A stretch of 24,480 nucleotides of DNA, taken from IMG/VR virus record IMGVR_UViG_3300042934_001319, positions 1 through 24,480 of that record; one strand, written 5' to 3'. Numbering within the stretch: the first letter of the stretch is position 1; every line of letters starts with the position of its first letter. The position numbers were made by a program, and so were the translations under genes. Below are positions 15,641-22,508 of this stretch, piece by piece. This stretch comes from a virus. The notes beneath the pieces are model-generated. The model was not told the DNA's origin, ran no database searches, and worked only from the letters and a program-made list of their open reading frames with translations.

Positions 15641-16560
15641 ACTGGGCACCGGTGACCATGCGCTGGCCAGAGCAGGCCACTCAGTGGCTGGGCGGGCTGT
15701 CAGCAGCCAAGGATCTGGCCGACGGCGAACTGGCCAGCACCGCCCAGCGCCTGGCGAGTCTGAGCGGGCTGGCCAACACCAACCCGGGGCCGGTAGGTGA
15801 TATGGCCAAAAGCGCGATCGCGGCCGGACGCAAGGCGCTGGCCGAGCAAATGGATCAAGTGCCTGCGTGCCTGGTGGTAACGCCGTTTCAAAACGGTGTG
15901 GGGCAGGGCGCGGGGTATCAGCGATTTCTGTCAGCGCCGAATGCGCTGGAACATCTCGCCAAAAAACTTGAGGACGCCAGCGACAGCGGGCGCCCGAGTG
16001 GGCCGCAGTACGCACTATCGATCCTGTTTTTGGCGACACGCCTTGAGCAGCTGGCCAGCAGCTTGGCGCGGTTCAATGCTTTGCTGCCGATCCCTGACCT
16101 GGTGCGAACCGAGCGCCGTGCGCAACACCTGGTGAAACTGGAAATCGAAAAGTGGGAGATCCCCGGCGCCGGCACGCTTCCGCGCTGGCAGGGTTTGCCG
16201 CTTGAACGTTGCACGGTGGTGAAAGCTGCCAAGCAGTCCATGGCGGGGCAGTTGGCGATGCTGGAAGGCTACGCGGCCGACAGCTCGCCGTTGGCCGATC
16301 TGGCAACGCTGGCGGCACGCAAGAGCGCTCAGCAACAGGGACGGGATAAGCAACTGGCTGACCTGAAAGACTCGCTGATCGGTGGCAACCCAGACGTCAG
16401 CATGCGCGCGCGGATGATTGGCCCAGGCACCGCCAGCGAATTGCGCCGCGAGCTGCTGGCCGGCGATGCGCCTGGCCACGAATGGATTCAATGCGCCGGC
16501 TTGCTGTTGGTGGGTAGCAAAGAAGGGCTGAGCTTCGTGCAGGAGCTGGTCGGCCTATGA
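15637..16560 (+). CDS. Phage tail/baseplate-associated protein of unknown function
   Basis: A 307-residue, mainly helical, Ala/Leu-rich protein that I do not recognise by domain. It starts MNWAPVTMRWPEQATQWLGG, and its stop overlaps the next gene (ATGA). It contains long amphipathic stretches (ALSILFLATRLEQLASSLAR, about 128-147; KLEIEKWEIPG). No signal peptide or clear membrane segment is seen. In HP1-like phages four genes follow the fibre genes and end the late operon; this would be the first of them. The context says virion or assembly protein. The Mu/P2 slot closest to it is the DNA circularisation or tail-hub group, but no similarity is claimed. Confidence 0.6.
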   Translation: MNWAPVTMRWPEQATQWLGGLSAAKDLADGELASTAQRLASLSGLANTNPGPVGDMAKSAIAAGRKALAEQMDQVPACLVVTPFQNGVGQGAGYQRFLSAPNALEHLAKKLEDASDSGRPSGPQYALSILFLATRLEQLASSLARFNALLPIPDLVRTERRAQHLVKLEIEKWEIPGAGTLPRWQGLPLERCTVVKAAKQSMAGQLAMLEGYAADSSPLADLATLAARKSAQQQGRDKQLADLKDSLIGGNPDVSMRARMIGPGTASELRRELLAGDAPGHEWIQCAGLLLVGSKEGLSFVQELVGL

Positions 16561-17111
16561 CGCTGCTACTCGACGGGCAAAAAGTCCAAGGCAAGAACCT
16601 CAAGGTCACGGCCAATCTGCGCATCGAAAGCGGCGACATGTCCGGCCAAACGAGTAACACCGACAAGGCTCACAAAGGCTTCAAGCCCAAGACGCTAGCC
16701 GTTTCGCTAATGATCCCCTTCGCGGATAAAACCCAGCTCACCGACCTGCTGCGCATGGCGGAATCTACCGCCGGCGGTGGTCAGCTCCATCTGTACCGGA
16801 TTGTGAACGACACGGCCGAGGCTTTCGGTGTACGTCAAGTGGAGTTCTCCGACGGTGTCAGCGCTCGGGAGGCGGACACGCTGAAAGCCTGGCTGGTGCA
16901 ATTCACCCTGAGCGAGCGCGAATCGAATCCGGAGAAAGTCGAAGGCCGGCGCGCCGGCAACAAGGTCACCGCGCAAGGCGCTCCCGGGAGCTCAGTCGGT
17001 GACGCCGGTACCGGCAACGGCGAATCAACCGGTAACGATCCCTCGCTGAGCGGCTTCGAAAAAGTGCTCGGGCGTGTGGACAAGTGGCTGGGCGGGAGTG
17101 AGCCGGCGTGA
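16557..17111 (+). CDS. Baseplate complex protein, HP1-type, putative gpU-like slot
   Basis: A 184-residue protein: MTLLLDGQKVQGKNLKVTAN at the start, then a beta-rich part with LAVSLMIPFADKTQLTDLL and LVQFTLSERESNPEKVEGR. A low-complexity Gly/Ser/Asn tail (about 138-160) and a short C-terminal helix follow. It resembles proteins annotated as baseplate complex proteins in HP1/K139-like phages. By position before the gpD-like hub it may fill the gpU (tail-hub/terminator-like) role, which is inference. ATGA overlap with the previous gene and GTGA overlap with the next. Confidence 0.65.
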   Translation: MTLLLDGQKVQGKNLKVTANLRIESGDMSGQTSNTDKAHKGFKPKTLAVSLMIPFADKTQLTDLLRMAESTAGGGQLHLYRIVNDTAEAFGVRQVEFSDGVSAREADTLKAWLVQFTLSERESNPEKVEGRRAGNKVTAQGAPGSSVGDAGTGNGESTGNDPSLSGFEKVLGRVDKWLGGSEPA

Positions 17112-17812
17112 AACTGCACAAGATACTTTCGATCAACGGCGCGCCGATCGCACTGGTCAAGGAGGACGTGCGGTTAGACGCGACCAGCCCCGGCCGGGCG
17201 AACTTTACGGTTCAATCCTCGGCGCCGCTCAAAGGGCTCGTGACGCTGGATATTGGCTACAACGAAGGCACGCTGCAGCGACACTTCATCGGCTACGTCG
17301 AGCGCTGCACCGCTGCCAACGCGGTCGAGCAGGTTCTATTTTGCCGTGAGCTGGCGGCCGTGCTGGCCAACCCGCTGCCGCTGAATCTGCGCCATGTTGA
17401 CCTACGCGCCGTGCTGGCCGAGGTGAGCATACAAACCGGCTTGCGGTTTCGTGTTCCTGATAGCACTTATGCCAGCGTGAAGGCGCCGTATTTCTACAGC
17501 CTCGCCGCCGGCTACCAGGCGATGGACAGCTTGGCGCGAGTGTTCAGCATTCCTGACTTCACCTGGCACCAGCTCGGCAACGGGGAAGTGTTCGCCGGCA
17601 GTTGGGCCGATAGTTTTTTCGGCGCACGTGCGCCGCTGCAGATCCCCACGGAGCTGTTTGACGGCTACCAGGGCAACCAGAGCGCGATGGTCGCGGCCCT
17701 TCCAGGGTTGCGACCAGGTGCAACGATCAACAACGGCGAGCGCATCACCACGGTGGCGCTCGCCAATGACCAGATGGCCATCCGATGGACGACGCAATCC
17801 GCCGCGCTGTAG
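17108..17812 (+). CDS. Baseplate hub protein, gpD-like
   Basis: The 234-residue product starts at GTG 17108. It shows a hub-protein pattern: an N-terminal beta domain (SINGAPIALVKEDVRLDATS, SSAPLKGLVTLDIGYNEG, FIGYVERCTAANAVEQVLFC), then an LxxVLAEVSIQTGLRFRVPD segment and an aromatic region (FTWHQLGNGEVFAGSWADSF). This matches the late-control-protein-D/gp27-like tail hub on which the spike sits. It is shorter than P2 gpD (387), and its last 28 bp overlap the spike gene in another frame. Hub followed by spike is the usual pairing. Confidence 0.7.
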   Translation: MKLHKILSINGAPIALVKEDVRLDATSPGRANFTVQSSAPLKGLVTLDIGYNEGTLQRHFIGYVERCTAANAVEQVLFCRELAAVLANPLPLNLRHVDLRAVLAEVSIQTGLRFRVPDSTYASVKAPYFYSLAAGYQAMDSLARVFSIPDFTWHQLGNGEVFAGSWADSFFGARAPLQIPTELFDGYQGNQSAMVAALPGLRPGATINNGERITTVALANDQMAIRWTTQSAAL

Positions 17813-18759
17813 AGCGCCAATTCCCCGAACTCACCGGTGGATATCACTTGCCACGATTTGCCCGAGTTGTCGCCGTGGCCGATGCGCCGGCGGACGCCGG
17901 ACTGTGCGACGACTTCCGCCCGCGCTATGCCGTGGATATTGAAGTGCTCGGCGCCGACGACGAACCAGACCCAGCCATGCCGCCGCTCACTGGCGTCCCA
18001 TTGCCGCTGCCCACCGGTGGCGAAGAAATGGGCATCTATGCATTCCCGGAGGAGGGCACGCGGGTCGTCGTGTGCTTTGCGTATGGACTGCCGAACAAAC
18101 CCTACATCCAATCGATCTTGCCGCACGGCCTGAGCATGCCGAAGGTGCCGAAAGGTGATCAGGTGTGGCAGCACAGCGATGCAGCCCAGCAGCGCGTCGA
18201 CGCCGACGGTAACTGGCTACGCCAGACCGATGGCAAGATCCGCGACCAGTCGATCGAGCGCGAGGTTGAGGCCCTGGAAAATCGCGAGCAGTTCCAGAGC
18301 CACACGCAGACGATCGAAAACCATTCAATCGAGTCAGTGGGTGGAGTGAAGAACATCGAGGCGCTGGGCGCGCTCAAGCTGATGTCAGGCGGATCCGCGA
18401 GCTTGGCGGCAGTGGACGACCTTCACCAAGCGACTGGCCGGGATCTGAATTTGGTAGTGGGTCAGAAGCACAACGCCACGGTCGGCGGCGATATGCATGA
18501 ACGGATTGGAGGTTTTCGCAGAAGCCTGGCAGGAGTTAACCAAAAACTACAGGCCCCCAAAACATGGCTCGGTTCCGAGAGCATAAACGTGTTGCAATTG
18601 CTTGGCGAACTTATTGATATGGTAGAAGATATGAACGGCCAATTAGCCAGTCATGTTCATCCCCAGCTTGGTCAACCACCAACGAACGCTGGTATGTTCA
18701 CTGATAACCGTCGCGAAGCCGCTGCGCTCTTCACGAAGCTCAGCTCAATCACTCTTTAA
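17785..18759 (+). CDS. Baseplate spike protein, gpV-like
   Basis: The membrane-piercing tip of the tail. It has 324 residues, start ATG 17785, overlapping the hub gene by 28 bp. Residues about 20-118 form an OB-fold-like domain (YHLPRFARVVAVADAP, then PRYAVDIEVLGADDE and EEGTRVVVCFAYGLPNKPYI), typical of gpV/gp45/gp5 spikes. A repetitive stretch at about 140-260 (QTDGKIRDQSIEREVEALEN onward, GGVKNIEALGALKLMSGGSA) suits the triple beta helix. H290-V-H292 is an HxH motif of the kind that binds iron at the apex of P2 gpV. About 30 further residues follow it, which is more than in P2. From about 18530 the codons become AT-richer, suggesting a recombination joint within the gene. It ends the late operon, tail to tail with the next gene (4-bp overlap). 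Confidence 0.8.
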   Translation: MDDAIRRAVERQFPELTGGYHLPRFARVVAVADAPADAGLCDDFRPRYAVDIEVLGADDEPDPAMPPLTGVPLPLPTGGEEMGIYAFPEEGTRVVVCFAYGLPNKPYIQSILPHGLSMPKVPKGDQVWQHSDAAQQRVDADGNWLRQTDGKIRDQSIEREVEALENREQFQSHTQTIENHSIESVGGVKNIEALGALKLMSGGSASLAAVDDLHQATGRDLNLVVGQKHNATVGGDMHERIGGFRRSLAGVNQKLQAPKTWLGSESINVLQLLGELIDMVEDMNGQLASHVHPQLGQPPTNAGMFTDNRREAAALFTKLSSITL

Positions 18760-19790
18760 CGTTTCCACTGAGGAATATATTGGCGTGCCTGAAGTATGGA
18801 CTCTTTCGTTGAGCTATACACAGTTTCGCCGCAGGTCTCCGCCATGCGTTTGTTTAAGTGAATTACATCTTCAATTGTGACTTGCTCCTTTAAGTGGTTG
18901 TAGTCTTCTGAGTCGTTAATCATGTACGCATGTGTTGGAGATAGTGGGTAGTAAAGGTCTAATTTCTCCGGGGGCTCATCTGGGAGAGTCATGCACATAC
19001 ACGAGTGAACATTAACAACAGGTCTATCACTTGTAATGAAAGGCTTGATGGTTTTGTTTTCAATCAAGAAGTGTCTTTCCTTCGGAACTTCAAGCAAACC
19101 CTTTCCTAGGTTTATACCTAATAAGAAGCTGACAAACCACCAGTTGCGTTTCATCGCATCGGTGACAAACTGTGGCAGGTGCCTCGAGGACGCGTCGAGA
19201 GATTTATCTCGAACCGTTTTAGTTCTAACGAGTTGCTGAGCAATGTAAAAGAAAAAGGAGTGCTTTTGAACTATGTCAGCTAGCAAGCTCGTGTTGCCCT
19301 TCCTTAGCTCGCTGATCATCGGCCACGCTTGTCGTTCTATCTTGCCGTGCATGTCCTCTAGAACGTTGAACTGTAAAATCTGCGACACAAGATCTGTGTC
19401 TGGCTGATGTTCTCTGGCTCTACCTTTGAGTATGTTTGAAATAGCGATGAAATTGTTTAAGAATCCTTCGTGTATTTGCTGCAAGTCATTGCTTGCAAGT
19501 TTAGAAATCGTTCGAATGTATAGAAGGTCGTCATCGTTGAAGGTTGTGATCTTGTAAAACCCCAACTCCTTCGCTACTCCTTTTACGCTCTCAGTCGCGG
19601 GTAGCCCCTTTTTTGTAATGTAGTGGATTTGCTTTTTTGATGCCCACGCCTGTAGATATCGCGCCCAGACATAGTGGTGCTTACGTTTTACTTCGAAGTC
19701 TTTTGGGTTCATAAGCATCCAGTCCACAATTCTACGTTGATTATTAGGAGGTATAGCAGAGCGAATAGATTTGTGCGTTTGCTTCACCAC
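18756..19790 (-). CDS. DUF4238-like protein of unknown function (accessory/moron gene)
   Basis: A 344-residue soluble protein. Its start is uncertain: GTG at 19790 gives the longest form, and ATG codons at 19718 and 19712 (residues 25 and 27) would leave the domain whole. Two features fit the DUF4238 family: an N-terminal KHHYVWARYLQAW at 37-49 and SDRPV at 254-258, followed by a PLSP motif in the LDLYYPLSPTHAYMI region. The family has no settled biochemistry; the paired histidines, SDxP and PLSP look like a possible active or binding site. It opposes the late operon, is visibly AT-richer than the phage core, and lies in the accessory slot next to attR. Such position and base content are typical of lysogenic-conversion genes. 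No function is assigned. Confidence 0.75.
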   Translation of the reverse strand: MVKQTHKSIRSAIPPNNQRRIVDWMLMNPKDFEVKRKHHYVWARYLQAWASKKQIHYITKKGLPATESVKGVAKELGFYKITTFNDDDLLYIRTISKLASNDLQQIHEGFLNNFIAISNILKGRAREHQPDTDLVSQILQFNVLEDMHGKIERQAWPMISELRKGNTSLLADIVQKHSFFFYIAQQLVRTKTVRDKSLDASSRHLPQFVTDAMKRNWWFVSFLLGINLGKGLLEVPKERHFLIENKTIKPFITSDRPVVNVHSCMCMTLPDEPPEKLDLYYPLSPTHAYMINDSEDYNHLKEQVTIEDVIHLNKRMAETCGETVYSSTKESILQARQYIPQWKR

Positions 19791-19797
19791 TATGATT

Positions 19798-19820
19798 TAA
19801 AAAAACACTTGATGGTCAAG
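19798..19820 (-). terminator. Weak intrinsic terminator between the two distal accessory genes
   Basis: On the minus strand CTTGA-CCA-TCAAG (19820-19808) forms a 5-bp hairpin followed by a T run (19805-19799). It would end transcripts of the 19899-20552 gene. The same bases contain TTGACC and an AT-rich run, so they could also be part of a promoter for the DUF4238 gene. The stem is short, hence moderate confidence. Confidence 0.4.
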
Positions 19821-19898
19821 CTTGCTGTGGAGATTAGCTGGCGCAGTAGTCTAAGCCATGCACAAGATGTAACCGGATGAGTCTAGACTGAGCTGTTG

Positions 19899-20552
19899 CT
19901 ATAAACCTAGCGAAGCATTTTCTAAATTTACGTTGTTTATGGCGAGATCACAGCCTGCGATATCTTCAGTCGGCGTTCCAATTGTTTTTAAGTGCGAAAG
20001 CATTTCGTAATGATCTATATAGTCGTTCAATTTGATCATCCTGCAGAGTCTAGCTGTTTCGATTGTTATGCTGAGGAGGTTTAACATGTCCACCGATCGT
20101 TCGTATGGTGTAGATTGGCCGCTGCGATTGCCTAGTTTTAGGTTGATTTCCTTAAGTCGTTCTAGTGTCAGTTGAATCCAGTAACGTTGGTTTCGGCTGT
20201 ATTTATGTGCGACATCAATGAAGTAAGAGTCGATGCATAATCCGCTTATGCTTCCTGGTAGCCGATTACCAACAATCGGAGATCTCTGAATTAGGAGAGA
20301 GACCAAGCGTGCACACTCCTTTGCAGTTTCATTGAGTGCATGTTCTAAAGCGTCGATGTCTTCATTAATGCACATAATTTTATTGTTTGCTGACTTGTTG
20401 TCTTTCACCTTACTGCTAGAAAAATTCAGAGCGAAGCCGAGCGTAGTACCAATCAAGGCTCCAGCAATAGGTAATATTTTATCAAACAAGCCTTTGCTAG
20501 GATTTATGGTCTGCATGAAGGTTAAGCATTGACTGAAGTTCTCAATATCCAA
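19899..20552 (-). CDS. Small membrane-anchored helical protein of unknown function
   Basis: I do not recognise this gene. The longest form is 217 residues from TTG 20552; ATG 20516 (205 residues) is a reasonable alternative and neither has a strong ribosome site. One membrane segment lies near the N-terminus (residues about 26-44, ILPIAGALIGTTLGFALNF). A Lys/Asn-rich linker and a long helical domain follow (INEDIDALEHALNETAKECA; YWIQLTLERLKEINLKLG). With one N-terminal anchor and a cytoplasmic helical body it could be a membrane sensor or an exclusion protein; this is inference. It starts 35 bp after the antirepressor stop on the same strand, so both are probably cotranscribed. Base composition is AT-rich, unlike the structural genes. 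Confidence 0.6.
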   Translation of the reverse strand: MDIENFSQCLTFMQTINPSKGLFDKILPIAGALIGTTLGFALNFSSSKVKDNKSANNKIMCINEDIDALEHALNETAKECARLVSLLIQRSPIVGNRLPGSISGLCIDSYFIDVAHKYSRNQRYWIQLTLERLKEINLKLGNRSGQSTPYERSVDMLNLLSITIETARLCRMIKLNDYIDHYEMLSHLKTIGTPTEDIAGCDLAINNVNLENASLGL

Positions 20553-20587
20553 TTTGGTAATCTCGATCCGTATTGTTGTTTGAATTT

Positions 20588-21424
20588 TTATTTTTTGTTG
20601 GGTCCTGCGTGGCCTTCAAAAACCCAGCATCGTATCGTTTTTCCTTCAATGGAACTGCCCTTCGCACCTCTAGTTATATATCGTGGGCTTTTACTTGCTT
20701 TCATTGCATTTCGTAACACTGAGTCGAAGTGCAGCGCGATATTGTGTTTCTTGAACAACTCGGCAAGGTGAGGAAGTTTGAGGTAAATCATCCCGCTCAT
20801 CCATGGCGCATGGTTGTATCGTTCTCCCTTACGATCCAAGACATCAAGGGCATCCCATAATTGGTTGACTACGTCAGATGCACCTATTGTGCCTAAGCCT
20901 ATCGTCTCAAGTGCCGGCACGGACAGACCCAGCTGCCTGGAAATCTGCGCCAGTTGCTCGTGCAGCGCAACCCGTAAACCGTTGTCCTGAGTCCGGTGCA
21001 GCTCTTTCAGTAAAGCTACACGATGCCGCGATAGGGCAATCTGCTGACTGACATTCGGTGCCTCGGTGCGTATTGCACCGCCCTTGGTCCAGTAGTCCCA
21101 CAGTACATCGTCGCAGTCCGCCTGATACTGAATGACCTTGTCGCGCAACTCGGGTGCAACTTTGTTTGGGCTGATGGAGTAGAGCCAAGCGGGGAGCTTC
21201 CGTAATGGTAAGCAGATCATTCCCCTGACTCTGCCATCCTCAGCCACCGTGTCGATTTCCGACACGGTTGAGTCAAACCGCTCTGCTATTTTTATCCGCT
21301 GCGCTGACCACCCGAGTCCCATGTTCTCAACGATCGGTCGCATTGCTACATATGGCTCGTTCTCTTTGCCTACCAAAACAATAGTGTCACCGTGAAAAGG
21401 GACTGATATTAGCTGTGTCTGCAT
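20588..21424 (-). CDS. Phage antirepressor, P22_AR_N-type
   Basis: The 278-residue protein starts at ATG 21424 with a good AAGGA ribosome site (21436-21431). Residues about 5-120 match the P22 Ant-type N-terminal domain: ISVPFHGDTIVLVGKENEPY, VAMRPIVENMGLGWSAQRIK and MICLPLRKLPAWLYSISPNK, then VIQYQADCDDVLWDYWTKGG. The C-terminal part (about 150-278) has a conserved-looking NHAPWMSGMIYLKLPHLAEL and a basic end (RNAMKASKSPRYITRGAKGS). P22 Ant binds and disables phage repressors, so this protein may counter the resident or a competing repressor. It appears to lead the accessory operon. Its own control region is upstream on the minus strand (21437-21560), with a dyad but no clear promoter. Confidence 0.88.
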   Translation of the reverse strand: MQTQLISVPFHGDTIVLVGKENEPYVAMRPIVENMGLGWSAQRIKIAERFDSTVSEIDTVAEDGRVRGMICLPLRKLPAWLYSISPNKVAPELRDKVIQYQADCDDVLWDYWTKGGAIRTEAPNVSQQIALSRHRVALLKELHRTQDNGLRVALHEQLAQISRQLGLSVPALETIGLGTIGASDVVNQLWDALDVLDRKGERYNHAPWMSGMIYLKLPHLAELFKKHNIALHFDSVLRNAMKASKSPRYITRGAKGSSIEGKTIRCWVFEGHAGPNKK

Positions 21425-21527
21425 TTCGCGTCCTTACGCCGACTGCTCAGAATCCTGGATATTTCGAAGATTGCCTGAATTCTGAGGCAGTCGGGAGCGG
21501 ATCGCCATCATCGACGGTTGGCCGAAG

Positions 21528-21543
21528 TTCTGTACCCACAGAA
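21528..21543. promoter_or_regulatory. Dyad TTCTGT-ACCC-ACAGAA upstream of the antirepressor
   Basis: Perfect 6-bp inverted arms with a 4-bp spacer lie about 105 bp upstream of the antirepressor start. A TATAAA sequence follows at 21550-21555 on the plus strand. Size and position suit a repressor operator for a promoter here, but no matching -35 box or binding protein is identified. Confidence 0.3.
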
Positions 21544-21581
21544 AAACTTTATAAAAAAGCACTTATCCCCCTCCCGCCAAC

Positions 21582-21601
21582 GGGCCTTAGGTCCTTTTTT
21601 T
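21582..21601 (+). terminator. Possible short intrinsic terminator
   Basis: GGGCC-TTA-GGTCC (21582-21594, one G-T pair) is followed by seven T residues (21595-21601). It would act on plus-strand transcripts, but no plus-strand gene ends just before it. It may serve a small untranslated transcript from around 21550 or be accidental. Confidence 0.3.
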
Positions 21602-22045
21602 GTGCAAATCCAAAATGGGTGCAAGTGCCCCTGTAACTCGCGCCAGCCGTGGGGCAGCGCAGGTGCGTTCCCATTTCACGGTTTGCAAATGTTGGAAGAA
21701 AAATGCATCGGCGTTGCAGAGCTAGTTCATGGCTGGCTTGCAACTGGAGCCCGCTGCAGCTTCCGGCCTGGCTGGCGGACCTGCTCAAAAACTCTGGTTT
21801 AAGCGACTTTTCATTTGTGATCGATCAAGTTCAGAGGGTGCTCGGCAGATGCAGGGAGCCCGAGCAATACAGCCGCAACGCCCTAAAGCACAACGCTGCG
21901 GCCCGCTCTCGGCCTTGGCACAGCTTTCACAAGACTGCACTCGAATCGACCAGGTAAGCGGGTCCGATCCGGCATCTAAAAAATTAACTGATCGGCAAGC
22001 GGCCGTGTTTTTCCCCCTACTCAACATGCCTATTTCCAGATGAGG
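21602..22045 (+). other. Gene-free or decayed stretch; no gene recognised
   Basis: Three overlapping plus-strand open frames of 94-104 codons lie here (21518-21802, 21649-21957, 21729-22043), none with a convincing ribosome site. The frame at 21649 has the most protein-like second half (WSPLQLPAWLADLLKNSGLS, then DFSFVIDQVQRVLGRCREPE). It might be the remnant of a gene. GC content here rises above the neighbouring accessory block. I assign no product. Confidence 0.3.
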
Positions 22046-22056
22046 GCTGGGAAAAA

Positions 22057-22330
22057 GGTAATTTTGGTAAGCGGAGTATAGAAACGGCCTGCAGCCCTTA
22101 TGGCGCTTGGCTTTCCGTCATTACCTCACAGGGTAATTTTAGGTAAGGCTGAAGGTAATATTTTCCGAAGTGCCTGATTTTACTGGGTTTGACGCTGATG
22201 GAGGATTACCAGTCTTAAAGGTAATTTTCTAACCTATTACTTACCTGATTATTACCTTTGCTGAAACCTACCAAAGCCCCGGTTTTGAAGGCTTCCAGCG
22301 GCTACCGCTGCCCACATTACCAATATTACC
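22057..22330. repeat. Cluster of GGTAAT/ATTACC motifs, candidate Cox/excisionase or regulator sites
   Basis: Nine copies of GGTAAT occur on either strand: forward at 22057, 22132, 22154 and 22220, reverse at 22120, 22205, 22251, 22316 and 22325. Three GGTAAG variants lie at 22066, 22142 and (reverse) 22240. Several form pairs 9-12 bp apart, one helical turn, for example GGTAATTTTGGTAAG and GGTAATTTTAGGTAAG. The copy at 22132-22141 (GGTAATTTTA) fits the HP1 Cox consensus as I remember it (GGTMAWWWWA). The place between phage genes and the attachment core fits excisionase binding. Function is inference. Confidence 0.6.
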
Positions 22331-22468
22331 TTTTTCCCATGGCTCAACATAAAACGCAAAAACTCCCACTGCGAACCGTTTTTACGTCCTAACGCGTTTT
22401 TGCTCTGGGACAGCCATGGGACAGATCTGGGACAGATTCTGGACAGACGACCGGGCTGCAGCCCTTAT
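22089..22468 (+). repeat. 13-bp direct repeat CTGCAGCCCTTAT flanking the attachment control region
   Basis: Identical copies stand at 22089-22101 and 22456-22468. The second lies between the TGGGACAG repeats and the tRNA remnant. The core CTGCAG is palindromic and the second copy is preceded by GGG, forming GGGCTGCAGCCC. A protein-binding role in recombination is possible but unsupported. Confidence 0.4.
22405..22446 (+). repeat. Four phased TGGGACAG repeats, candidate integrase arm-type sites
   Basis: CTGGGACAG (22405), ATGGGACAG (22416), CTGGGACAG (22427) and the shorter CTGGACAG (22439) repeat with an 11-12 bp period, so all would face one side of the helix. They end about 60 bp before the tRNA-Ser remnant. 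Tandem short direct repeats beside a core site are the normal form of arm-type sites for phage tyrosine integrases. The integrase itself is not in the window. Confidence 0.6.
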
Positions 22469-22508
22469 AAACCGGGGGGGTAGGCTCCAAAAATCGAAAA
22501 CGGGTAGT

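Noticed and set aside
21518-21802. Open frame of 94 codons as a gene
   Set aside because: It crosses the dyad-associated AT-rich part and the possible terminator, lacks a ribosome site, and shows no family pattern.
22405-22446. CRISPR-like array
   Set aside because: The repeats are 8-9 bp with 2-4 bp between them, far too short for CRISPR repeats and spacers, and no cas genes are present.
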